NCBI GenBank assembly: GCA_964490005.1
Contig: CAZBBB010000008.1
Span: 1 to 63,951 of the forward strand
Length of the DNA: 63,951 bases
Direction: 5' to 3'
Source of the DNA: CAZBBB01 sp964490005
GTDB taxonomy: Bacteria > Planctomycetota > B15-G4
The translations under genes and the position numbers were made by a program. Positions 37,510 through 44,223 of the stretch are shown in pieces; position 1 is the stretch's first letter; the number at the start of each line of letters is the position of its first letter. The notes below the pieces were generated by a model. It was not told the DNA's origin. It saw nothing but the letters and a program-made list of their open reading frames with translations, and did no database searches.

Positions 37510-38646
37510 TCACCATCCCGTGACGCGCGGCCAGACGTCGACGATCGTCGGCGCCCCGTCCTCGACGACGTGGAAGCGGTCGTGGGCCGCGGCCGTGATG
37601 CAGGCGTGGTTGGGCAGCACGCGCACGCGGTCGCCGACGCGCAGGTCCAGCGGGGTCTCGCTGCGCACCTCGCCGTGCTCCTGGTGCACGTCGGCCACCC
37701 GCGCGCCGGACAGCGGCCGCCCGTGCACGTCGGCGAGCAGCCCGTAGCCGGCGTCGCGGCCGGTGGCGGCGGTGCTGCGGTCCTTGCTGAGGGCCAGGGC
37801 GCCGGCGTCGAGCACCAGTCGCCGGCCGCCGTCGTGGCGCGCGATGACGGTGGCGAGCACGCTCGCCGCGATGTCGTCGAGCGCGCACACGCCGATCGCC
37901 GCCTGGAAGGCGTCCATGAGCAGGTACACGCCGGGGCGCAGCTCGGTCAGGCCGGTGCCGCTCGCCAGGTGGCGGGCGGTCGGCGTGCTGCCGGCGCTCA
38001 CGACGGCGCAGGGCAGGCTGGCCTCGCGCAGGCGCTGCGCGGCGAGCGCGGCCAGGCGCCGCTCGTCCTCGGCGACGGCCGCGAGCGCCTCGGGCGTGCG
38101 GCAGGCGTAGCTCTGGCCCGCGTGGCAGAGCACGCCGCGCAGCAGCAGCGCCGCCGAGTCGTGGATCGCGCGCGCGACGTCGAGCAGCGCCTCGCCTCGC
38201 GGGTCGACGCCGGTGCGATGCTCGCCGACGTCGATCTCGACGTAGGCGTCGAGCGTCGCGCCGAGGCGGGCCGTGGCGCGGTCGAGCGCGGCCACGACCT
38301 CGGCGTCGTCGGCGATGAGTCCGAGGCGCACGCCCTGCCGGGAGAGCGCCGCCGCGCGCGGCACGCGCTCGGGGACCGCGCAGACGGCGAGCACCATGTC
38401 CGCGAAGCCGGCCTGCGCGAAGTGCTCGGCCTCGGCCAGCGTCGAGACCGTGATCGGCCCGCGCCCCCGGCCGAGCGCGATGCGGATCGGCTCGACCGAC
38501 TTGACCGTCTTGACGTGCGGCCGCAGCGCCACCCCGAGCGCCGCCGCCCGCTCGCGCATGCGCCCGGCGTTGCGCGCCAGGCGGCTCGCGTCGAGCACCA
38601 GCGCCGGCGTGGGCAGTTCGTGCAGCGTGGCGGGGGGCGCGCTCAT
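37510..38646 (-). CDS. D-threonine aldolase / D-serine dehydratase-like PLP enzyme
   Basis: 378 residues from ATG 38646. Fold type III (alanine racemase-like) barrel: the N-terminal LPTPALVLDASRLARN and the PLP lysine in RPHVKTVKS (near 47). The C-terminal beta domain carries the zinc-type His-x-Cys of VLPNHACITAAAHD (near 350). This is the layout of D-threonine aldolases and eukaryotic-type D-serine dehydratases; sequence alone cannot separate them. It is the first gene of the three-gene operon and is probably leaderless (TAGCAT 8 nt before ATG). Confidence 0.88.
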   Translation of the reverse strand: MSAPPATLHELPTPALVLDASRLARNAGRMRERAAALGVALRPHVKTVKSVEPIRIALGRGRGPITVSTLAEAEHFAQAGFADMVLAVCAVPERVPRAAALSRQGVRLGLIADDAEVVAALDRATARLGATLDAYVEIDVGEHRTGVDPRGEALLDVARAIHDSAALLLRGVLCHAGQSYACRTPEALAAVAEDERRLAALAAQRLREASLPCAVVSAGSTPTARHLASGTGLTELRPGVYLLMDAFQAAIGVCALDDIAASVLATVIARHDGGRRLVLDAGALALSKDRSTAATGRDAGYGLLADVHGRPLSGARVADVHQEHGEVRSETPLDLRVGDRVRVLPNHACITAAAHDRFHVVEDGAPTIVDVWPRVTGW

Positions 38647-38654
38647 CGCGCGCC

Positions 38655-38664
38655 ATGCTAGCCT
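38655..38664. promoter_or_regulatory. overlapping divergent -10 elements
   Basis: ATGCTAGCCT. On the minus strand TAGCAT (38660 to 38655) is 8 nt before ATG 38646. On the plus strand TAGCCT (38659-38664) lies 58 nt before ATG 38723. The two share the central TA. Confidence 0.45.
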
Positions 38665-38722
38665 GCCGCGCGTAACGGTGGTCCCCTGCGCGCGTCCTCC
38701 CCTTCGCATGGAGAGCCGGTTC

Positions 38723-40282
38723 ATGAGGCGTCGATGGCCGCGGGTGCTGGTCGGCTGCGTGCTCGCCGCCTGGCCGGCCCGCGCGCAGTGGGATCCGGCG
38801 GCCGGCCAGTGGGGCAAGAGCGAGGCGCGCGACCTGCGGGTCGTGAGCTTCAACGTCGGCGACGCGCTGTGCTCCTCGGCGAGCAAGACCGAGAGCGGCG
38901 GCAACTGGGAGGCGGCGGCGCGCCTCGTCGCGGCGCTGCGCCCGGACGTCCTGCTGCTGCAGGAGACGGCCGACAACGCGGGCAACGGGACAGGCAGCGG
39001 GTCGGACTCGATCGCCGCGCTCACGAGCACGCTCGAGCTGTTCGTGCGCGGCGGCGCCGACCCGTTCAAGCCGGGCCAGCCGGCCGTCACGGCGTACGTG
39101 CGCAAGTACGCGCCCGACTTCGACCTGCCCCACGTGTTCGCGGGCGTCGAGTCGGACGGCTTCAACCGCAACGCGCTGCTCTCGCGCCACCCGTTCGCCG
39201 ACGTCGACGGCGACGGCCAGCCGCTGCGCGGAGACATGCCGACGCTGGCCGCGCACCTGTGGGCGCCGGGCGGCGACGGCGGCATCCGCGGCTGGCAGCT
39301 CGCCGAGATTGACCTGCCCGACTCCGATTACGGGGGCGAACTGCTCGTCGGCAACAGCCACCTGAAGGCCGGCAGCGGCGCCGCCGACCACGAGCAGCGC
39401 GTCAAGTCCGCGCAGAACATGGCGTATTTCATCGACCACGCGCTCAACGGCGGCGGGCTGGGCGCGCCCGATCCTTTCGGCAAGCTGGCCGACAGTCCGC
39501 CGATCGGCAAGCTGCTCGGCAGCGACGATCTGTTCGTGACGGGCGGCGACTGGAACGAGGACGAGGTGCAGAACGGCGCGATCAAGGGGCCGGCCGACTG
39601 GATCGCGCACGCCGCCTCCGACGGCAGCCTCGACGACGGACCCGACCGCGACCGCAGCGACATGCTCTACGACGATGCGCGCGACGTCTTCACGGGCAGC
39701 CCGTCGACGCAGTTCTCGATCAAGCGCGACTACCTCGCCTGGCAGGACGCGATCGCCTCCGAGCGGCGCAGCTTCGTGTTCAACACCTTCACGCTGCCTG
39801 CGGGAGCCGCGCCGCCCGAACTGGCGGGTTGGCCCGGCGCGGTCGGCGGACTGTCGGCGGTCGCGAGCGATCACAAGCCCGTCGTGGTCGACCTCGTGCT
39901 GCCGCCGCCCGCCTGCGAGGACGCGCCCGACCTCGGGTCGGCGACGACGGGCGCCAGCGGCCTGTCGCCGCGCGCGACGGCCTGTCTGCACGACGTGGCC
40001 CAAGAGAGCGCCGTCAGCTTCGCCCTGCGCGATGCGGCGGCGAGCGCGCCGAGCGTGGTCGCCGTCTCGCTCTCGGCCGGCGCGCTGCCGGCCTTCGGGG
40101 GCGTGCTCGTGCCGGTCCCGCCGTTGGTCTTCGGCCGCTTCGCGACCGACGCGCTGGGGCGCGTCGACCTGGGGCCGGTGCGCGGGGGCGGCGGACCGTT
40201 CACGCTGTTCCTGCAGTGGGTCGTCGTCGAGCCGGGCGGCAAGGTCCTGAGCAACGCGCTCGCGGTGCCCTGGCCGCGCTGA
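38723..40282 (+). CDS. secreted endonuclease/exonuclease/phosphatase-family protein with C-terminal beta module
   Basis: 519 residues from ATG 38723, chosen because GGAGAG lies 7 nt before it; an in-frame ATG at 38708 lacks one. Signal peptide VLVGCVLAAWPARAQ. The EEP fold is shown by LRVVSFNVGDAL (near 33), LLLQETAD with the metal Glu (near 77), VTGGDWNEDEVQ (near 272) and SDHKPVVVDL with the catalytic Asp-His (near 385). It may hydrolyse extracellular DNA, RNA or phosphoesters. The last 115 residues carry the module shared with other secreted proteins (FGGVLVPVPPLVFGRF, then TLFLQWVVV and SNALAVPWP). Confidence 0.86.
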   Translation: MRRRWPRVLVGCVLAAWPARAQWDPAAGQWGKSEARDLRVVSFNVGDALCSSASKTESGGNWEAAARLVAALRPDVLLLQETADNAGNGTGSGSDSIAALTSTLELFVRGGADPFKPGQPAVTAYVRKYAPDFDLPHVFAGVESDGFNRNALLSRHPFADVDGDGQPLRGDMPTLAAHLWAPGGDGGIRGWQLAEIDLPDSDYGGELLVGNSHLKAGSGAADHEQRVKSAQNMAYFIDHALNGGGLGAPDPFGKLADSPPIGKLLGSDDLFVTGGDWNEDEVQNGAIKGPADWIAHAASDGSLDDGPDRDRSDMLYDDARDVFTGSPSTQFSIKRDYLAWQDAIASERRSFVFNTFTLPAGAAPPELAGWPGAVGGLSAVASDHKPVVVDLVLPPPACEDAPDLGSATTGASGLSPRATACLHDVAQESAVSFALRDAAASAPSVVAVSLSAGALPAFGGVLVPVPPLVFGRFATDALGRVDLGPVRGGGGPFTLFLQWVVVEPGGKVLSNALAVPWPR

Positions 40283-40290
40283 GGCGCGCC

Positions 40291-40319
40291 GTGCCAAGCC
40301 GTCCGACTTTCAGTAGACT
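40291..40319 (+). promoter_or_regulatory. sigma70-like promoter of the universal stress protein pair
   Basis: GTGCCA (40291-40296) and TAGACT (40314-40319) are separated by exactly 17 bp. The GTG start is at 40344 with AGGAGG before it. Confidence 0.5.
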
Positions 40320-40343
40320 GGCGAGTCAGTTGCAGGAGGCCCC

Positions 40344-40757
40344 GTGCCCTCGTTCCGGAACATCCTCGTCCCGATCGACTTCTCGCCGGCTTCGGCGCAG
40401 GTGCTGCGCTGGGCGGCCGGTCTGGCGCAAGCGACCGGCGGGCGGCTCGACGTGCTGCACGTCTGCGCCCTGCACGAACAGGGGCCGGCCGAGGCCGAGG
40501 AGCGGATGCAGGGCGCCGTGCCCGCCGCGTGCCGGCCCTTCGTCGAGCAGCAGCGCGTCGTGCGCGCGCTCACCGCCGACCTCGGCATCGTGCACGAGGC
40601 GCGCGCCGCGCAGAGCGACGTGATCGTCATGGGCACGCACGGCGCGTCGGGCTTCGCGCACATCCTCCTCGGCAGCGTGGCTCAGCGCGTGGTGCAACTC
40701 GCCGGCTGCCCGGTCTTCACGATCCGCCCCGACGGCCAGGTCTTCCAACGCCCCTGA
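40344..40757 (+). CDS. universal stress protein UspA family (short)
   Basis: 137 residues from a GTG start preceded by CAGGAGG. The Usp fold begins RNILVPIDFSPASAQVLRWA and ends with the ATP-binding motif MGTHGASGFAHILLGSVAQR, the G-x2-G-x9-G-S pattern. The central region is shorter than in its neighbour. Usp proteins bind ATP and help survive starvation, oxidative or other stress. It shares an operon with the next Usp gene, 14 bp downstream. Confidence 0.92.
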   Translation: MPSFRNILVPIDFSPASAQVLRWAAGLAQATGGRLDVLHVCALHEQGPAEAEERMQGAVPAACRPFVEQQRVVRALTADLGIVHEARAAQSDVIVMGTHGASGFAHILLGSVAQRVVQLAGCPVFTIRPDGQVFQRP

Positions 40758-40771
40758 CGGAGAGAGCGCGC

Positions 40772-41218
40772 ATGTTCCGCATCGCCCGGATCCTGTGTCC
40801 CGTCGACTTCAGCGAGCCGTCCGAGGCGGCGCTCGCGCACGCCGAGGAGCTGGCGCGCCGCTTCTCGGCGCAACTCACCGTGCTGCACGTGGTCGAGCCG
40901 ATCATCCATCCGGTCGCGTACGGGCTGCCGCCCGTCGCGCCGGTGAACTACGAAGACCTCGCGCGCGAGAGCGCGGCCAAGGCGCTGGCGCCGATCGTCG
41001 CGCGGCTCGAGGCGGCCGGCGTGCAGGCCTCGCCGCTCGTCGATGCAGGCGCCGCCAGCCAGCGCATCTGCCAGGTCGCAGGCGAAGGCGGCTACGACCT
41101 CGTGGTCGTGGCGACGCACGGCTACACGGGCCTCAAGCACGTGCTGCTCGGCAGCACGGCCGAGCGCGTCGTGCGCAGCTGCCCCTGCCCGGTGCTGACC
41201 GTCAAGGCCCGATCGTGA
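40772..41218 (+). CDS. universal stress protein UspA family
   Basis: 148 residues. The N-terminus RIARILCPVDFSEPSEAALA and the C-terminal ATP loop VATHGYTGLKHVLLGSTAER are typical. ATP-binding type. A GGAGAG ribosome site precedes the ATG. The last 17 bp overlap the convergent subtilase gene. The two Usp proteins may form a heterodimer. Confidence 0.93.
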   Translation: MFRIARILCPVDFSEPSEAALAHAEELARRFSAQLTVLHVVEPIIHPVAYGLPPVAPVNYEDLARESAAKALAPIVARLEAAGVQASPLVDAGAASQRICQVAGEGGYDLVVVATHGYTGLKHVLLGSTAERVVRSCPCPVLTVKARS

Positions 41219-43172
41219 TCGATTCGGGCACGGCGAAGACCGGCCCGGGGCCCCACGCGACGGGGTCGTGGATCTGCGCCCCGAACTGGAACCAGACCGT
41301 CACGCCCATGAAGATCGGGTTGTTCGGGATCACCAGCGGCACGGCCGCGTGGCCCGTCGCGTCGAGCGGCAGAAAGCCGAAGGCGAAGAAGGGCGCGACC
41401 ATATTGAAGTGGTCGGGCGCGTCGGCGATCGCCGGAGAGAACCAGCCGTAGGTCAGGGCATTGGGTCGCCCGAAGACCTCGAGCGTGAAGGGCGCGCCGA
41501 TCGACGGGCTCTGGTCGTCGACCCGGTTGAGCAGCAGCAGCCGGCGTGCCGCGTCGAAGGCCGCCACCTTGCCCGCGCCGTAGACGTTGTCCTTGCCGGG
41601 CGCGCCCAGATCGACGGCCGTCAGCTCGAGCGCGCCGGCGAGATGGCGCGGCAGCGCCTCGGGCTGCACCTGCCGCAGCAGCGCGAGCGCGCCGCCCACG
41701 TGCGGCGTCGCGGCCGAGGTGCCGCCGAAGTTGAAGGAGTACCCGGTGCCGATCGAGGCCGTCACGACGTTGAGCGCATAGGCCATCAGGTCGGGCTTGA
41801 TCAGCCCCGGCTGCCCGCCCGCGAAACCGCCGTAGGGGTAGTCCCAGAAGGCCGGGTCCTGCGTGAAGGGGTAGCTCGGCTTGTAGAGCAGCAGGTCCTC
41901 CCAGGCCGAGGGCCCGAGCCCCGACTGGCTGTAGAGGCTGTCGTCGGGCAGCACGATGCCGCCGCAGGCCAGCACCGAGGTGCGTCCGCCGTCGACGAGC
42001 GCGGGGTGGTCGAAGGGCGAGGGGCAGTTGCCCGGCGTCGCGACGTTGAACGGGATCGGGTAGCTGATCGTGATCAGTCCCTGGTTGCCGATCGAGTTGG
42101 CGTGGATGATCCCGGCCGCGAGTTCCATCGCGCAGATCTGCCGGTGCAGGTGGTAGTCGGGCGTGTTGGGCCACTTGTAGCTGTAGCTGCTGGTGATGAC
42201 GTCGACGCCGACGTCGAGGCAGTACTGCTGCGCGAGCCAGTAGTGGGCCTCGGTCCCGATCTGGCAGCCGAGCATCGTCGCGCCGGGCGCCATGCCGGTG
42301 GTGCGGATGCCGCCGCCGCCGTCGCCGACCGCGATGCCGGCCACGCTCGTGCCGTGCGGATCGGTCGCGGTGATGTCGTTGTTGTTGGTGGCGAAGTCCC
42401 AGCCGCGCAAGTCGTCGACGAAGCCGTTGCCGTCGTCGTCGAGGCCGTTGAGCGTCTCGCCCGGGTTGGACCAGATGCGGTTGACCAGGTCGGGGTGCGT
42501 CCACCAGATGCCGCTGTCGATGTTGCCGATGAGGATGCCCTGGCCGGTGTGGCCGATGTCCCAGAGCTGCGGCGCCTGCAACTGCACGATGTTCGGCTCG
42601 ACGGGCGGGAAGGGCGGCGCGAGGGCGGCCGGCGGTGGAGCGAGCGCTGCGGGCACGGCCGCGGGCACGGGCGCGACGTCCTGCTGCTCGGCGGCCGTGA
42701 GCGCGGCCACCAGCCGCACGCGGTCGATGCCGGAGAGCCGCGCGAGCCGCGCGTAGATCGCCGGCTGCGCCTCGAAGATCACCGCGTTGCCGATCCACAG
42801 CACGCGCACGTTGCGCACCTGGCCGCGCGCCTCGCCGGCGGCGAGCAGCGCGCGCACGGCGAGCTGGCTCTGCGTGGCGTGCTCCTTGAGCGCGGCGGCG
42901 ACGGCGGGTCGGCGCGCGCGCGGCGTCAGGCCGCGCGTGACCGGCGCGAGGTCTTCGGCCGAGAGCTGCGCCGACATCACCGCGTAGCCGGGCACGAAGC
43001 TCGCCGGCGAGGCCGCGGCGAGCGCCTCGACGAGGCGCGGGTCGAAGCGCGGCGCCCCCGCCGGCGGCGCGTGCTGCGCCGCGCTCGACGTCGCGCACGC
43101 GAGCAGCGCCAGTGCGGCGAGCGCGCCGCGCAGCGCGCGAGCCGTGCTTCGGCGTGCATCGAGGGACCGCAT
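41202..43172 (-). CDS. secreted subtilisin-like serine protease (S8) with C-terminal beta module
   Basis: 656 residues from ATG 43172; signal peptide ALAALALLACATSSAAQ. After a propeptide-like region (about 40-190) comes the S8 domain with Asp in IGNIDSGIWWTHPDL (near 228), His in TDPHGTSVAGIAVG (near 277) and Ser in FGGTSAATPHVGGAL (near 484). All three catalytic residues are present. The C-terminal 115 residues hold the secreted-protein module (LDATGHAAVPLVIP, then VTVWFQF). It probably degrades extracellular protein or processes other exported proteins. Transcription should start near 43285, giving a 110-nt structured leader. Confidence 0.9.
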   Translation of the reverse strand: MRSLDARRSTARALRGALAALALLACATSSAAQHAPPAGAPRFDPRLVEALAAASPASFVPGYAVMSAQLSAEDLAPVTRGLTPRARRPAVAAALKEHATQSQLAVRALLAAGEARGQVRNVRVLWIGNAVIFEAQPAIYARLARLSGIDRVRLVAALTAAEQQDVAPVPAAVPAALAPPPAALAPPFPPVEPNIVQLQAPQLWDIGHTGQGILIGNIDSGIWWTHPDLVNRIWSNPGETLNGLDDDGNGFVDDLRGWDFATNNNDITATDPHGTSVAGIAVGDGGGGIRTTGMAPGATMLGCQIGTEAHYWLAQQYCLDVGVDVITSSYSYKWPNTPDYHLHRQICAMELAAGIIHANSIGNQGLITISYPIPFNVATPGNCPSPFDHPALVDGGRTSVLACGGIVLPDDSLYSQSGLGPSAWEDLLLYKPSYPFTQDPAFWDYPYGGFAGGQPGLIKPDLMAYALNVVTASIGTGYSFNFGGTSAATPHVGGALALLRQVQPEALPRHLAGALELTAVDLGAPGKDNVYGAGKVAAFDAARRLLLLNRVDDQSPSIGAPFTLEVFGRPNALTYGWFSPAIADAPDHFNMVAPFFAFGFLPLDATGHAAVPLVIPNNPIFMGVTVWFQFGAQIHDPVAWGPGPVFAVPESITIGP

Positions 43173-43300
43173 CGATTCGCTCTTCGGGACGACAGAAGAA
43201 ATGGCCCGGTCGCGCGATGCGTTCCCGGGCCATTCGGGGGGCCTCCGCCCCTCAGGGGAGTGCCTTTGCGGGGCACTGCCGTTCGGACCGGAGTCTACAC
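43173..43300 (-). promoter_or_regulatory. structured 5' leader with promoter and terminator-like hairpin upstream of the subtilase gene
   Basis: Minus strand. The -10 is TAGACT (43297 to 43292). The leader then contains AGTGCC-7nt-GGCACT (259-264/272-277), CCCC-3nt-GGGG, and a 10-bp hairpin ATGGCCCGG-15nt-CCGGGCCAT (43200-43209/43225-43234). In the transcript this hairpin is followed by UUUCUUCU, which resembles an attenuator. The rest of the gap to 43383 shows no gene. Confidence 0.5.
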
Positions 43301-43383
43301 CTGTTATCGGCCGCCGGGGGACGCCGACCGAGGAAAAGTCCGGACGGGCGGCTGCGGGCGCCGGGCCGGTCGCGCGCGCCACC

Positions 43384-43779
43384 TCAATCCTTCCCGTCGA
43401 CCAGCTCGCGTACGGTCGAGAGAAAGGTGTCGGGGCGCACGGCGCCGTGCGAGCCGGCCAGAAAGCGCCCCTCGGCATCGGTGAACAGGACGAAGGGCAG
43501 CATCATCGCGTCGGCGAGGTGCTCCATGGCCAGGTCGAGAACGGGCGGTTCGGGGTCGTCGACGTCGCTCGCGAGCCCGACGAAATTCGGCTTCATGAGG
43601 GCCGCGACGGACGCCTGCGGAAGGACACCCTGCACGAGGGTGCGGCACTGGCCTCAGAGTTCTCGCCCCATCTCGATGAAGACGAGCTTGCCTTCCTTGC
43701 GCGCGGCGGCGCGGGCCTCGTCGAAGGACGTGAACCACTCGAGCGTGCCCTTGTCGTCGAAGTGCGGGTGGCGGGCCAT
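43384..43779 (-). CDS. thioredoxin-like selenoprotein (in-frame UGA as selenocysteine)
   Basis: 131 residues if UGA at 43656-43654 is read as Sec42. Before the UGA: MARHPHFDDKGTLEWFTSFD, then EGKLVFIEMGREL. After it in the same frame: GQCRTLVQGVLPQASVAALM, then LPFVLFTDAEGRFLAGSHGA. Together they make one continuous thioredoxin fold with a U-G-Q-C redox site and a cis-Pro segment (MLPFVLF). Neither half is a complete protein, and both halves have normal codon usage. A hairpin with SECIS features follows the UGA at the expected distance. It likely acts as a thiol-disulfide or peroxide-linked reductase in the cytosol. It lies 14 bp after the pterin dehydratase gene, with a GAGGAG ribosome site. 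Confidence 0.82.
43616..43647 (-). promoter_or_regulatory. bacterial SECIS element
   Basis: Counting from the base after UGA, nt 12-17 CACCCU pair perfectly with nt 23-28 AGGGUG around a five-base loop CGUGC. A lower UGC/GCA pair (7-9/36-38) closes an internal loop. The loop G is at +19, inside the 16-37 nt window of the bacterial SECIS model, and is the second loop base as required. Confidence 0.7.
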
Positions 43780-43793
43780 GCGTGGGGTGCTCC

Positions 43794-44144
43794 TCAGGGG
43801 CGGGTGGCGGACGGATGCGCCGCGACGATGCGGTCGATGCGCGCGGCCAGGACGAAGTCGGCCTGCGCCAGGCCGTCGATCTTGTGCGTGTGCAGCGAGA
43901 TGGCGACGCGGCCCCAACCCAGCTCGAGATCGGGGTGATGTCCCTGACGCTCGGCCTCGGCGCCGACGGCGTCGACGAAGGCCAGCGCCGACGCGAAGTC
44001 GGGGAATCGCAGTTCGCGCCGCAGGTGGTGGCCGGCAACGACGTTCCACTCGGGCAGTTGCGCCGCGAGCGGCGCGATGGCCGCCGCGTCGAGCGGCGGG
44101 ACGCCGCCGCGGCAGGGCAGGCAGGTCTGGTCGGCGAGCGCCAT
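43794..44144 (-). CDS. phhB: pterin-4a-carbinolamine dehydratase
   Basis: 116 residues. The family signature is clear: LRRELRFPDFASALAFVDAV, then RQGHHPDLELGWGRVAISLH and the closing HTHKIDGLAQADFVLAARID, with the three catalytic His (HH and H in HTHKI). It regenerates tetrahydrobiopterin or acts in molybdopterin-related pterin handling. A Cys pair in the N-terminal extension (TCLPCRGG) is unusual and could be redox active, interesting because the next gene is a redox selenoprotein. The two genes are 14 bp apart. Confidence 0.92.
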   Translation of the reverse strand: MALADQTCLPCRGGVPPLDAAAIAPLAAQLPEWNVVAGHHLRRELRFPDFASALAFVDAVGAEAERQGHHPDLELGWGRVAISLHTHKIDGLAQADFVLAARIDRIVAAHPSATRP

Positions 44145-44223
44145 GGGAGGGGCGGTTCTAGCACGAAGGGGGAACCGCCCGCGACGCGCACCGATCCGCC
44201 CGCGCCTCGGCGGGCGCCGCGGC

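Noticed and set aside
43173..43300. c-di-GMP riboswitch upstream of the subtilase
   Set aside because: GCAAAGGC resembles a short piece of the class I consensus, but the rest of the conserved core is absent.
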